Source of the DNA: Anaerolineae bacterium
Lineage (GTDB): Bacteria > Chloroflexota > Anaerolineae > E26-bin7
Length of the DNA: 40,117 nucleotides
Assembly: GCA_029933115.1 (NCBI GenBank)
Contig: JAOZOT010000001.1
Location: 1 to 40,117 of the forward strand
Reading direction: 5' to 3'
A program made the position numbers and the translations under genes. The notes beneath the pieces were generated by a model. The model worked only from the letters and a program-made list of their open reading frames with translations, made no database searches and had not been told where the DNA came from. Shown here one piece after another: positions 6,361-15,515 of the stretch. Numbering within the stretch: the first letter of the stretch is position 1; every line of letters begins with the position of its first letter.

Positions 6361-7180
6361 AATACGCAGCAATGGAGCGTGGCATCTTTACCGACATGAC
6401 TTGCTTGAATGGCATAACCCAAATTGGCTGTATCGTCTCGATTATAGATACCGTTTACATCGTGTTATTGAGCTTGTCAAGCGATATGCGCCCGGGCGGC
6501 AATGTTTGGAAGTAGGTTGCGCTCAGGCGAACACGAGCCTGTTGCTAGCTGAGCAAGGGTATAAGGCTACGGTTCTGGACCTGGATTCTGAATTTATTGG
6601 GTATGCTCGTTTAAAACACACGCACGGAGAGGTGCGCTTTCTGGTAGCAAACGGAGAGAACCTGCCATTTTCCAATGCCAGCTTCCATGTGGTGCTTCTA
6701 ACTGAATTGCTAGAGCATGTGGCGTATCCAGAAGATTTTTTACAAGAGGTGCATCGGGTGCTCTTTCCAAACGGCATAATTGTGCTCACTACCCCTAATG
6801 GTGCCCATCATCAAAGTGAGTTGCCAACGTTCGAGCAGGTGAGACTGGACCGTACCCCTATTGTAACTAAGCAATTTGGACCAGATGCTGGCGACCATCT
6901 GTTCCTATTCAAAATGAGAGAACTGCAGACGGTTGTTAAATACGCTGGATATCAGGTTGTACACGCAGAAGAGTTTTTTGTGGACGTTGTTCGTCGGATT
7001 CGTGGTAAATTATGGTCGTATAAAATTTGGCAAGGAGTTGGCTCGATCTTGACTAGACCTTTAGCTGTGATATTTCTTCAGCTGGATGCAATTTTGAGAA
7101 GGCTACATCTGGTTGACTCAGAGCGGTCTGCTATGGGTTTGCTGTTGGTGGCAGTCAAAGAAAATGAACCCTCTAGTTAG
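6338..7180 (+). CDS. Class I SAM-dependent methyltransferase
   Basis: The 280-residue product has SAM motif I CLEVGCAQANTSLLLAEQG (about residues 56-74). The ENLPFSNASFHVVLLTELLEH segment at about 106-126 contains the Methyltransf_11 post-I motifs. VHRVLFPNGIIVLTTPN follows. It probably O- or N-methylates a sugar of the glycan or a lipid-linked intermediate. The frame is open further upstream, but ATG 6338, preceded by AGAGGGGGTGG, is the better start and gives a 23-base overlap with the GT2 gene. The gene is AT-richer than its neighbours. The target is not identifiable. Confidence 0.82.
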   Translation: MRLPQASEIRSNGAWHLYRHDLLEWHNPNWLYRLDYRYRLHRVIELVKRYAPGRQCLEVGCAQANTSLLLAEQGYKATVLDLDSEFIGYARLKHTHGEVRFLVANGENLPFSNASFHVVLLTELLEHVAYPEDFLQEVHRVLFPNGIIVLTTPNGAHHQSELPTFEQVRLDRTPIVTKQFGPDAGDHLFLFKMRELQTVVKYAGYQVVHAEEFFVDVVRRIRGKLWSYKIWQGVGSILTRPLAVIFLQLDAILRRLHLVDSERSAMGLLLVAVKENEPSS

Positions 7181-8153
7181 TATCATCATCCCTACCTATA
7201 ATTGCCGCCGCTGGCTAGGCCAGGCCATTGACAGTGCTCTGGCCCAAACCTATCCTCACTGCGAAATCATCGTCGTGGACGATGGCTCGACCGACGGCAC
7301 CGGTGAGTGGGTACAGAGGCAGTATAAGGATCGGATCCGCTACGTTTGGCAGAAGAACAGCGGACGTGGAGCAGCACGCAATCATGGTCTGGAAATGGCG
7401 CAAGGCGAATACGTCCAGTTCTTGGACGCCGACGATATGATCTCGCTCCACAAAATCGCTGCTCATGTCAAATTCTTGGAGAAGCATCCCGAGTTTGGAG
7501 CCGTTTATGGACATTGCCGTGTATTCTATGACAATGACGAGCAGCGCACCTGGGATTGGCCTGGACAGATCCATTATGTATCCGGGGATATTCTGGAGCA
7601 AGAAATCCACAGGCCATTTTTATTGCCGATAATGGTGCTTGTGCGGAAGTACTGGGTGGAGCACGTTGGGGGATTCCAAGTTAATTTGCATAGCAACGAG
7701 GATTGGGACCTGTGGCTAAGGATCGCTCTGGCTGGAGCCAGGTTTCACTATTTACCCGGCAGGGTGGTCGCCTGGTATCGCAGACGAGCCAATGATACAG
7801 CAAAAGCGTCCGTTCATCTACAAAGTGGTGTGATCGTGCTACGCAGACTGGAATCGCTTATCAACAATCGCGAAGAACGAAGGCGCCTACACTTGAAGCA
7901 GGCTATCGGGAAATGGCAGTATAGCTATGGCCGAGCCTTAGTCGAGGAAGGACAGCGGCGAGTTGGCATAGCCGAGATGGTTAAGTCTTTGTTGTTGAAT
8001 CGCGACGATTTGGGACGTAAACTGGTGACAATTAGCGGATTAACTTTTCTGTTACCCGATCAGGCTCGAGGCGCGAAGGCAACCTTGCGGACCTGGCTTC
8101 GCTCCCTGCACGACGGAATTACCTTGCAGCTTTTTCAAGAGAGTGACGAATGA
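7164..8153 (+). CDS. Glycosyltransferase, GT2
   Basis: The 329-residue protein opens MNPLVSIIIPTYNCRRWLGQ, a canonical GT2 beginning. It contains VVDDGSTDGTGEW (about 37-49) and the DxD-type metal site LDADDM (about 86-91). The mid-protein NEDWDLWLRIALAGARF motif is the usual acceptor and base region. The frame extends 17 codons upstream, but those residues are unlike the family, so ATG 7164 is chosen. This overlaps the methyltransferase stop by 17 bases. The C-terminal 80 residues are basic and helical, possibly for membrane association. Donor and linkage are unknown. Confidence 0.88.
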   Translation: MNPLVSIIIPTYNCRRWLGQAIDSALAQTYPHCEIIVVDDGSTDGTGEWVQRQYKDRIRYVWQKNSGRGAARNHGLEMAQGEYVQFLDADDMISLHKIAAHVKFLEKHPEFGAVYGHCRVFYDNDEQRTWDWPGQIHYVSGDILEQEIHRPFLLPIMVLVRKYWVEHVGGFQVNLHSNEDWDLWLRIALAGARFHYLPGRVVAWYRRRANDTAKASVHLQSGVIVLRRLESLINNREERRRLHLKQAIGKWQYSYGRALVEEGQRRVGIAEMVKSLLLNRDDLGRKLVTISGLTFLLPDQARGAKATLRTWLRSLHDGITLQLFQESDE

Positions 8154-9289
8154 GAGTCGCTGTTATTAGCCATGCCTTGGTGATCCCCCGTAACCGAGCG
8201 CGTTGGATCGCGCTGTCTGAGCGCCATCCAGACGTTGAGGTTTTCTTGATCGTACCAGCCCATTGGGAAGAGAGCCGCTATGGTGCTTCTGTGACCTACC
8301 GGGTGCAAATGGAGCAGAGAGGTAACTATGCCGTATTGCCGGTGCCGATGATCAAAGTGGGTGGACATCTACTGTTCCAATCATTGGATTTACACTTGAG
8401 ACAAGTCCAACCGGACATAGTACGAATCGGCGGTTGGTCATCCAGTTGGATGTTTATGCAAGCGTTGTTGTGTCAAAGGTTGTGGGCGTCTCATGCCAAG
8501 GTTTTGTGGTCTACCTACATGAACATCTACAAATCTCCACGTTATCTACACCAGCAGTGGAAGCAAGCGTTCCTCTATCATACGGTCGACGCTGCTCTAG
8601 CAGGCGGTGAATGCGTACGCGAGGTGCTGGAACACACCGGATTTGATAAACCTATCTACGTGCAAACCGAGATTGGGGTTGACCCGGCGGACTGCATCAG
8701 CCAAGATGCTGCCGATCTGTGCGAGAGACTGGGTCTGACCGGCTGTGTAATCGGATTCGTGGGCGCACTGCGCATGGACAAGGGAGTACTGGATCTTTTC
8801 GAAGCGGTACATAGTCTATCAGGGGATTGGAGCTTGCTGGTAGTGGGTGATGGCGAGTTGCGGCCTGTGTTGGAGGAACAGGCCCAAGTGGGTAACTTAG
8901 CCAGACACCGTATCCACTTTGCTGGTCGCGTTGAACACAAAGACGTTTTTGCGTATTACAACTGTATGGATGTCATGGTCCTACCGTCCCATACCACACC
9001 GACTTGTCGAGAGCAGTTCGGATTGGTCTTGGCAGAAGCGATGCTCTCCCGGGTGGCTGTGATTGGCTCAAGCAGTGGTGAAATTCCGTACGTCATCGGT
9101 GACGCCGGACTTGTATTTCCGGAGAAGGACGTGCAAGCTTTGCACCGATGTCTTCAACGGTTAGTCAATAACCCTGAACTGCGAGGTGAATTAGCACATC
9201 GTGGGTATGAACGCGCGTTGTGCAAGTACTCGGCAGCTGTTTTGGCTGATGAGTTTTACGCGATTTGCCGGGAGCTAGTTGCGCAATGA
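8150..9289 (+). CDS. Glycosyltransferase, GT4
   Basis: The 379-residue GT-B enzyme starts at an ATG overlapping the previous stop (ATGA). The N-terminal half contains the WSTYMNIYKSPR and DAALAGGECVREVLEHTGF segments typical of acceptor-domain ends. The C-terminal half has VIGFVGALRMDKGVLDLFEAV (about 196-216) and the donor-site block REQFGLVLAEAMLSRVAVIGS (about 287-307). The latter carries the E-x7-E-type glutamates that hold the nucleotide sugar. It would act in the cytoplasm on the lipid-linked chain. The next gene again starts by a four-base overlap. Confidence 0.87.
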   Translation: MRVAVISHALVIPRNRARWIALSERHPDVEVFLIVPAHWEESRYGASVTYRVQMEQRGNYAVLPVPMIKVGGHLLFQSLDLHLRQVQPDIVRIGGWSSSWMFMQALLCQRLWASHAKVLWSTYMNIYKSPRYLHQQWKQAFLYHTVDAALAGGECVREVLEHTGFDKPIYVQTEIGVDPADCISQDAADLCERLGLTGCVIGFVGALRMDKGVLDLFEAVHSLSGDWSLLVVGDGELRPVLEEQAQVGNLARHRIHFAGRVEHKDVFAYYNCMDVMVLPSHTTPTCREQFGLVLAEAMLSRVAVIGSSSGEIPYVIGDAGLVFPEKDVQALHRCLQRLVNNPELRGELAHRGYERALCKYSAAVLADEFYAICRELVAQ

Positions 9290-10527
9290 CTCGAGACTTG
9301 GAGGGACACCCGGTTGGCCCTCGTGCCTGCCTCGCAATGCTCGATCCGCAGTATGGGGGTGGCATTCTCACCTTATTACGCGAACTGTGTCCGATTCTAA
9401 TTGGCTGGGGCATCAAGCCACGGCTGCTTTTTCGTTCCATCTCTGACAATGATCTCCAGCCTCGCAGACTGCTCCGCCGCTTGCGCTTGTGGGATGTCCG
9501 CTGTAGGATGACATTTAACCTGCCGAGCATGGCGCTTGGCCATGTTCCAGCCATTTGGCTCCCACTCAGGTATTTCTGGCCATACCCGGTGGTTCAGCGT
9601 TACATCAGAACATGTGACATGCATATCGTAGTCGGTGGGGCATTGCGGGGCACATCATTTGCTTTAGCGCAAAAGCGTTATCTGATCTGGACCCCCACCC
9701 TGGCACTGGACGAGTATAAAGCCAAGGCTGAGGCAGAGGATCTGCAGGCTCGTCAACTTGTCGCTGCAAGGTGGCTACCTCTGCTCGTGTGGCAGGAAAG
9801 GATTGCTTTGCGGCGAGCGAGTCTGATTCTGGCTACATCCAACTATACGGCGGCGCGGATCACGACCGTCTGTCCCGATGTGGCAAATCGCGTCCGGATT
9901 GTGCCTTGCCCGGTGGAAATTCCGACTCTTTTTCCTTCGAGTGGGAAACTCGATGCAGGCCAGGGTAAGAAGGATGTTCTCTGCGTCGGCAGGTTGCAGG
10001 ATCCGCGCAAAAATCTTCCTTTGCTACTTCAGGCATTCCACGAGGTGAGTAAGCAACGCTCTGACATTTTTCTTCGGCTGGTGGGGGGAACTGACAAACA
10101 GACTCTAGAGAAATGGTTGACTCGGTTGAAACTTCGTGATCGAGTCATTGACATGGGCAAAGTAAGTGACACAGAACTGAAAAGGCAGTATCTCCAGGCT
10201 GCAGTTTTCGTCCTGCCATCACGTCAAGAGGGATTGGGGATTGTGGTGCTCGAGGCTATGGCAGCCGGTGTCCCTGTAGTCAGTACTCGTTGTGGTGGAC
10301 CTGAGGATCATGTGATAGATGGAGAGACTGGTTATCTGGTTCCCTCAAATGAGCCGATGGCAATGGCGCAAGCTATTCTGCGTTTGCTCAACAATGACTC
10401 TCTACGCCGGCGGATGGGCGATGCAGCCCGAGATTATGCTCAGCGTACTTTTTCCAGACCTGTAGTTGAGATGCAGTTCCGTCGAGCTTTTGAACAAGTG
10501 TATCCAGAGATACTGGCTAATCTGTGA
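9286..10527 (+). CDS. Glycosyltransferase, GT4
   Basis: The 413-residue GT-B enzyme has a C-terminal GT4 domain. VLCVGRLQDPRKNLPLLLQAF starts the donor half. LPSRQEGLGIVVLEAMAAGV and STRCGGPEDHVIDGETGYLV carry the catalytic and donor-binding glutamates (about 306-345). The N-terminal half has a basic RLRLWDVRCRM stretch and a proline-rich segment likely to face the membrane. The frame opens seven codons further upstream, but ATG 9286 overlaps the previous stop by four bases and matches the coupling pattern of this run. The linkage formed is unknown. Confidence 0.88.
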   Translation: MTRDLEGHPVGPRACLAMLDPQYGGGILTLLRELCPILIGWGIKPRLLFRSISDNDLQPRRLLRRLRLWDVRCRMTFNLPSMALGHVPAIWLPLRYFWPYPVVQRYIRTCDMHIVVGGALRGTSFALAQKRYLIWTPTLALDEYKAKAEAEDLQARQLVAARWLPLLVWQERIALRRASLILATSNYTAARITTVCPDVANRVRIVPCPVEIPTLFPSSGKLDAGQGKKDVLCVGRLQDPRKNLPLLLQAFHEVSKQRSDIFLRLVGGTDKQTLEKWLTRLKLRDRVIDMGKVSDTELKRQYLQAAVFVLPSRQEGLGIVVLEAMAAGVPVVSTRCGGPEDHVIDGETGYLVPSNEPMAMAQAILRLLNNDSLRRRMGDAARDYAQRTFSRPVVEMQFRRAFEQVYPEILANL

Positions 10528-11612
10528 TGGCTATTTCAAAAGACAAGCAACGTTCATTGATCAACAGATTGCTTAATGCTTTTCTCCGGCACTCAGGCTT
10601 TATAGGAATCGTTCGACATGTGAATAGAGCTCAGATCAAGATTCTGATGTATCATAGTATTGCTCCTAAGGAAAGTTATTATGTTAGAGGAATCGGCGTC
10701 ACCGTAAAACCAACTACATTTGAGGAGCAGTTGAGTTATCTCAGACAGCATTACCGTGTCATACCGCTGCATCAACTGATATTGGAGTTACGTGATGGAT
10801 GCGTTGGTGAGAAAACAGTAGTCTTAACCTTTGACGATGGGTTTCGAGATAGCTACGAATTTGCATGGCCGATATTGCATAAGTACGGTGTGAGGGCAAC
10901 AGTTTTTCTGAATAAAGATGTGATTGAACGCGGCAAAATACTATGGATTCATAGATTTACATATCTTGCAAATTGCGCTGGGATGGAACATTTGTGGAAG
11001 TTGGCTAGTCAGCGCTGGCCTGCCCTCGCTGGCGTGCACTCTACTCGCACCGGGCGATTTATGGTCTTGATGAACTACTTGGTCGATCAAGTACTTCCGG
11101 TAGATCGAGACACTTTCTTGGCGGAAGCATTTCGTTCTTTTGAAATTGCTGATCCCGCTCATAGGGGGTCAGATCTGTATCTTAGATGGGACCAAGTGCA
11201 TGAAATGGCTGCCGATGGAATTGAATTTGGCAATCATACCCGTTCGCATGAGAATCTGGCTCGGCTTTCTGAAAGAGAGCAACAATGTGAGATCGTCACT
11301 GCTAGAGATATAATTGCCGAGATGTTACCAGGGAGCATGATTCCATTTGCGTATCCATTTGGCGGAATGCGTCATTTTACTAACTTGACCGCGCGTATTG
11401 TTCGCGAATCTGGGCATTCATGTGCCCTCTTGGGTACAGGCAGGATCAACTCACATGACACGCCGGTCTACGCCCTAGATCGGATCAAGGTCGAGGAGGA
11501 ACCGCTGTCACAGTTTGCTGCCCGGATTGAAGGTCTCTCTCTCAGGCGCTGGTTAAGAAATGTCAGGAGTCGAAAGCAATGCTGCACGGTGACATCCAGA
11601 TCCAAAAGTTGA
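10527..11612 (+). CDS. Polysaccharide deacetylase (NodB/CE4 fold)
   Basis: The product of about 361 residues has the NodB homology domain. Motif 1 TFDDG (about 101-105) supplies the catalytic and metal-binding Asp pair, and motif 2 GNHTRSHENL the two metal-binding His. IPFAYPFGG is motif 3. An upstream LMYHSIAP segment (about 40) is typical of the family. It removes N-acetyl (or O-acetyl) groups from sugar residues of the polymer. No signal peptide is evident, so it may act on lipid-linked intermediates. GTG at 10524 is an alternative start that overlaps the previous stop. The gene is clearly AT-rich compared with its neighbours. Its 3' end overlaps the acetyltransferase by 34 bases. Confidence 0.87.
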   Translation: MAISKDKQRSLINRLLNAFLRHSGFIGIVRHVNRAQIKILMYHSIAPKESYYVRGIGVTVKPTTFEEQLSYLRQHYRVIPLHQLILELRDGCVGEKTVVLTFDDGFRDSYEFAWPILHKYGVRATVFLNKDVIERGKILWIHRFTYLANCAGMEHLWKLASQRWPALAGVHSTRTGRFMVLMNYLVDQVLPVDRDTFLAEAFRSFEIADPAHRGSDLYLRWDQVHEMAADGIEFGNHTRSHENLARLSEREQQCEIVTARDIIAEMLPGSMIPFAYPFGGMRHFTNLTARIVRESGHSCALLGTGRINSHDTPVYALDRIKVEEEPLSQFAARIEGLSLRRWLRNVRSRKQCCTVTSRSKS

Positions 11613-12646
11613 GACCTGGCGAGGAAAAGGCTTTATTTGCTTTCTTGGATGAAGTCTACGCTTCTCAGCCGGCCAAGCGCTTACGTGCGCTTTGGAACTG
11701 GCAATATAAGGAAAATCCTTTTGTGCCCTCTGAAAGCTACTCCACTTGGGTGTGCTGGGATGGCGACCGAATTGTCGGGCAGCGACCGCTCATGCCATTC
11801 CGTTTATGGGTCGATGGAAGGGAGATGCCGGCAGCTTGGGCGGTCGATTTTATCATCCGGCCGGACTATCGTGGTCGCGGGATCGGTCTGCGGCTGATGG
11901 AAGCTATATTGCAGCAGGAGTCAGTTTTTGTCGCGATCGATTCATCTGCCCGTGCGCTAAGGATCTACGAGAAGCTAGGCTGTGTCCGACTCCCTGATGT
12001 TCCTCGCTTTATCTTCTTGCATAAGGCGGGGCAACTTCTGCAACGCTGGCTGCCCTGGTCTTGGTTGGCCAACTTGTTAACTCCTCTGGCTAATCAACTG
12101 TTGACAATCCACTATCTAGCTTTCCGCAAATCAGTTATAAATGGATTTCAAATCATTGAATTGAACCGATTTGATCCTCTTTTCGATGATCTATGGCAAC
12201 GGTCTCGGCTAGGCGGCATTCTGCTGGCGTGTCGTACAAAGGATTTTCTCATCTGGCGTTATGCTCAAGCGCCGGGGGCAGAATCGCGCATCGTTGTCGC
12301 TCAGCGGGGATCTCGGATAGTCGGATATTTGGTCTGGCGGATGTTGCCGGATCGAAGGACTCTCATCTGTGATATATGGAGCGAGAATGTAGCAGCCGAA
12401 GTCTTTGAGGCGTTATTGCGCGATGTTATACAGCGCAGTGGTGCACTAATGAGTGAAAGTATAGAATGCTATGCCACACATAGTGCATTGAAAAGAGCTC
12501 TCGTTTCCTGTGGCTTCTACGCACGGGGTGGCAGAAGCATGGTTGTGCACCCTGCTCTGAGTGGTGTAAGAAGGGGGCAGCTGGCTCGGCCTCAGGATTG
12601 GTACGTGACTGCGCTGGACAGTGATATTGACCCGATGTTCCGTTGA
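11579..12646 (+). CDS. GNAT-family N-acetyltransferase
   Basis: The 355-residue protein has acetyl-CoA motif A, RPDYRGRGIGLRLM, at about 94-107. The preceding AWAVDFII strand and the following SSARALRIYEKLGC helix and strand are classical GNAT elements. The C-terminal half carries FLIWRYAQAPGAESRIVVAQ and resembles a second, degenerate GNAT-like lobe, as in FemAB/MprF-like sugar acyltransferases. It probably acetylates an amino sugar or acylates a glycan residue. GGAG ten bases before the ATG supports the start, inside the deacetylase 3' end. A similarly built acetyltransferase lies at 29624. Confidence 0.8.
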   Translation: MLHGDIQIQKLRPGEEKALFAFLDEVYASQPAKRLRALWNWQYKENPFVPSESYSTWVCWDGDRIVGQRPLMPFRLWVDGREMPAAWAVDFIIRPDYRGRGIGLRLMEAILQQESVFVAIDSSARALRIYEKLGCVRLPDVPRFIFLHKAGQLLQRWLPWSWLANLLTPLANQLLTIHYLAFRKSVINGFQIIELNRFDPLFDDLWQRSRLGGILLACRTKDFLIWRYAQAPGAESRIVVAQRGSRIVGYLVWRMLPDRRTLICDIWSENVAAEVFEALLRDVIQRSGALMSESIECYATHSALKRALVSCGFYARGGRSMVVHPALSGVRRGQLARPQDWYVTALDSDIDPMFR

Positions 12647-12710
12647 TCGATCTGGCGAGCGTAACTGCCAATGGAGCTGAAATATACAGCGAGGCAAACA
12701 AGGAGCAGAC

Positions 12711-13538
12711 ATGGGATTGAGTCTTTGGTATGTTTGGTTACGGCAGCGGGCTCCTGCCCCACTGATTACGTGGCTGCATAGATGGCCACTTTTGGTAGCT
12801 ATAAGCCGTTATTTAGACTCTAGACGACCGTTGATTATCTCTTTGCCTCCTCCGTTGAATGGGCATCGAGCCCATCTTAACTTTCAGACAAGAGGTTTGG
12901 CCTACATAAAATATGAACCGCATGTCTGTGAGGTTATCCAAGATATAGTCAAACCAGGTTGGATGGTCATTGACGTTGGAGCACACATTGGGTACTTCTC
13001 TTTGTTGTTAGCCAAGTGTGTGGGGTTGAATGGGCGGGTCTTTGCTTTTGAACCACTACCGAGCAATGTTGCTCTGTTACGTGAAAACATTGCCCTTAAT
13101 AACTACGAAAGCATCGTTCGAGTCGAGGCACAGGCTGTCGCTGATGCTTCAGGCATCGTTAGTTTGCACGATGGTCCTACAACCTCAGAAGCGTCAATAA
13201 TGTGGTATGAAGAGAATACTGAACATGCGGTGCCTGCTGTAAGTCTGGATGACTACTTTCGACCGCTGGGATTTCCCCATGTGGATTTCCTCAAGGTGGA
13301 TGTAGAAGGGGCGGAGAGTCTAGTTATAGCAGGCATGGAAACGATAATCTCTCAGAGCGAACCGATCTTTCTGCTAGAGCTTCATGGCGAGGTGGCCCGA
13401 CCGGGGGTTGAGAGACTGATGCGGGCTGGTTACGAGTTGTGGAGTGTGAGTAAGCAGATGGAAATCGAAAAGCGCAATCTGACTGCGTCTATTGGGCATG
13501 AACACTGTTTGGCAATACCAAGGGGCAAAGCGCTTTGA
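12711..13538 (+). CDS. FkbM-family methyltransferase
   Basis: The 275-residue protein has SAM motif I MVIDVGAHIGYFSLLLAK (about 85-102). VFAFEPLPSNVALLRENIALNN and the FkbM signature FLKVDVEGAESLVIAGM (about 193-209) follow. FkbM enzymes methylate hydroxyls, often of sugars in surface glycans. The start ATG is preceded by an ideal AAGGAG. It is separated from the acetyltransferase by 64 bases with no recognisable element. A basic, aromatic N-terminus (residues 5-45) may associate with membrane or substrate lipid. Confidence 0.88.
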   Translation: MGLSLWYVWLRQRAPAPLITWLHRWPLLVAISRYLDSRRPLIISLPPPLNGHRAHLNFQTRGLAYIKYEPHVCEVIQDIVKPGWMVIDVGAHIGYFSLLLAKCVGLNGRVFAFEPLPSNVALLRENIALNNYESIVRVEAQAVADASGIVSLHDGPTTSEASIMWYEENTEHAVPAVSLDDYFRPLGFPHVDFLKVDVEGAESLVIAGMETIISQSEPIFLLELHGEVARPGVERLMRAGYELWSVSKQMEIEKRNLTASIGHEHCLAIPRGKAL

Positions 13539-13615
13539 GTCTCTATTCTCTCAATGGGAGATGTGGCGGATTGAGGCAAGGGAGGCGTGGTTGACAATGA
13601 ATTTGGTGGTGTGAC

Positions 13616-15484
13616 GTGTGTGGAATTGCTGGCATAGTTGGTTTGGCTGATCGCAATGTGATAGAGGCGATGATCGAAGTTCAGGCCCATCGTGGCCCCG
13701 ATGATCGCGGTATCTTTGTAGATGATGCGCATCAGGTTGCCCTGGGCAACTGCCGCTTGTCCATCCTTGATCTTTCGTCGGCCGGCCACATGCCGCTGCG
13801 TTTCTCCAATGAGCGCCTGTGGATTACGCATAACGGTGAAGTCTACAATTTTCGGCTCTTGCGCGCCGAGTTGGCGCGGAAAGGGTATGTTTTCACTTCA
13901 GGTACAGATACTGAGGTCATTTTGACAGCCTACGTAGAGTGGGGCGCGGAATGTCTATCGCGCTTGCGCGGCATGTTCGCCTTTGCCATTTACGATGGCC
14001 GGGAGCGAGACGGTAGGGAGCGGCTGTTCCTGGCCCGGGACCGCTTTGGCATCAAGCCGCTCTATTGGGCACAGATAGGCGGTGTCTTTCTGTTTGCGTC
14101 GGAATTAAAAGGGTTGCTGGCTAGTGGCCTCATAAATCGGCGGCTCGACCATCAAGCCATCTGGGACTATCTTTCGTTAGGTTCAGTGCCACCTCCACGT
14201 ACCATGTTGGTTGGTGTGCGCGCGTTGCCTCCAGGGCATTATATGGTTGTGCAGCAAGGAAAGGTTAGGATTGAGCAATACTGGGATCTTTACAAGCCAC
14301 CAGAGCAGAGCAATCCACTTGCCTCGTTAACATTGTCCGAAGCAGCCCTTGAATTGCGCCGCCTGTTGGAGGAGGCTACCCACCTGCACATGTTGGCCGA
14401 TGTGCCGGTCGGAGCCTTTCTCAGCGGCGGGGTGGATTCTACGGCTATCGTGGGCCTGATGAGCCGGCAGGTCTCCCGCTCCCTCAAGACTTATTCCATA
14501 GGCTTTGAAGGGGCGGGAAAGCGCTTCAGCGAACTGCGCTGGGCCAGAATAGCTGCCGAACGCTTTGGCACCGAGCACACTGAGGTGATCGTTACTGGCG
14601 AGGACGTAAAGCTCGAGTTCGACCGGTTGATCGCCGCTATTGATCAGCCCAGCGTAGATGGCGTGAACAGTTACTTTGTCTCCAAGGCAGCGCGCACAGG
14701 GGTGACGGTCGCGCTGTCAGGATTGGGGGGGGACGAATTCTTTGCTGGCTATCCACAATTCCGTTGGTTTGCATGGGCCGAGCATTTGGCGCCAACGGGT
14801 AGTCCTACTTTGGCCCTCCTGAGTCCGGCCTTGGCCATCTTGCCGGGTCGCTGGCGGGTTCCGCTGCGTTTTCTGGCGGCCCGTCCCCTTGAACGACACA
14901 GCAGCGTGCGGCGCATTTTTACCGAAAGAGAGAAGCGCTCTCTGGCTCCCTCGCTGCTGGACGGAGAGAATACCTTGCAGCCCACATCCAGGTTCTATGC
15001 CCCTTTGTTACATCCGGAGTGGGATGGCGTGACTCAGACCACTTATGTAGAGGCCAGAGGGTATATGGCCCATACGCTACTGCGTGACACAGATGTCATG
15101 AGCATGGCCCATTCGTTAGAAGTACGAGTGCCGTTTCTCGACCATGTGGTGGCCGAGTTTGCCTTCCGCTTGCCCGGTTGTTTTAAACTGAATGGCGCTG
15201 ACACCAAGATTGTCTTGGTTCGGGCGCTGAGTGATTTGTTGCCACAGGCTATCATGAAGCGTCGTAAGATGGGTTTCCAATTTCCAATGAGAGACTGGTT
15301 GGCTGGGCCTTTGAGGAATCGTGTTCATGAGGTCTTGTGCTCTCGTCAAGCTGCATACCTTTTTGACCAGCAGAGGTTGTTTAAAGTCCAGACGGACGTC
15401 TTTGAGGGGAAGAGATCTTACATACACCTTTGGTTGCCTACAGTGCTCGTTGCTTGGGCGCAACTGTATGGATGTTCACTATAG
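13616..15484 (+). CDS. asnB: Asparagine synthase-like glutamine amidotransferase
   Basis: The 622-residue protein is a full class-II amidotransferase plus ATP-dependent synthetase. GTG codes the initiator, so the nucleophile is Cys2 (CGIAGIVG). HRGPDD and NGEVYNF complete the glutaminase site. The synthetase half has the PP-loop FLSGGVDSTA (S270) and LSGLGGDEFFAGYP. The C-terminal block HSLEVRVPFLDH and KRRKMGFQFPMRDW also matches AsnB. Classical AsnB makes asparagine. Inside polysaccharide loci such homologues are thought to amidate carboxylated sugars such as uronic acids, which I infer here from context. All motifs are intact. The start lies behind GGTGGTG. Confidence 0.88.
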   Translation: MCGIAGIVGLADRNVIEAMIEVQAHRGPDDRGIFVDDAHQVALGNCRLSILDLSSAGHMPLRFSNERLWITHNGEVYNFRLLRAELARKGYVFTSGTDTEVILTAYVEWGAECLSRLRGMFAFAIYDGRERDGRERLFLARDRFGIKPLYWAQIGGVFLFASELKGLLASGLINRRLDHQAIWDYLSLGSVPPPRTMLVGVRALPPGHYMVVQQGKVRIEQYWDLYKPPEQSNPLASLTLSEAALELRRLLEEATHLHMLADVPVGAFLSGGVDSTAIVGLMSRQVSRSLKTYSIGFEGAGKRFSELRWARIAAERFGTEHTEVIVTGEDVKLEFDRLIAAIDQPSVDGVNSYFVSKAARTGVTVALSGLGGDEFFAGYPQFRWFAWAEHLAPTGSPTLALLSPALAILPGRWRVPLRFLAARPLERHSSVRRIFTEREKRSLAPSLLDGENTLQPTSRFYAPLLHPEWDGVTQTTYVEARGYMAHTLLRDTDVMSMAHSLEVRVPFLDHVVAEFAFRLPGCFKLNGADTKIVLVRALSDLLPQAIMKRRKMGFQFPMRDWLAGPLRNRVHEVLCSRQAAYLFDQQRLFKVQTDVFEGKRSYIHLWLPTVLVAWAQLYGCSL

Positions 15485-15515
15485 TTGCGAATGCCGGGTC
15501 TATGTGCGAAGGCGG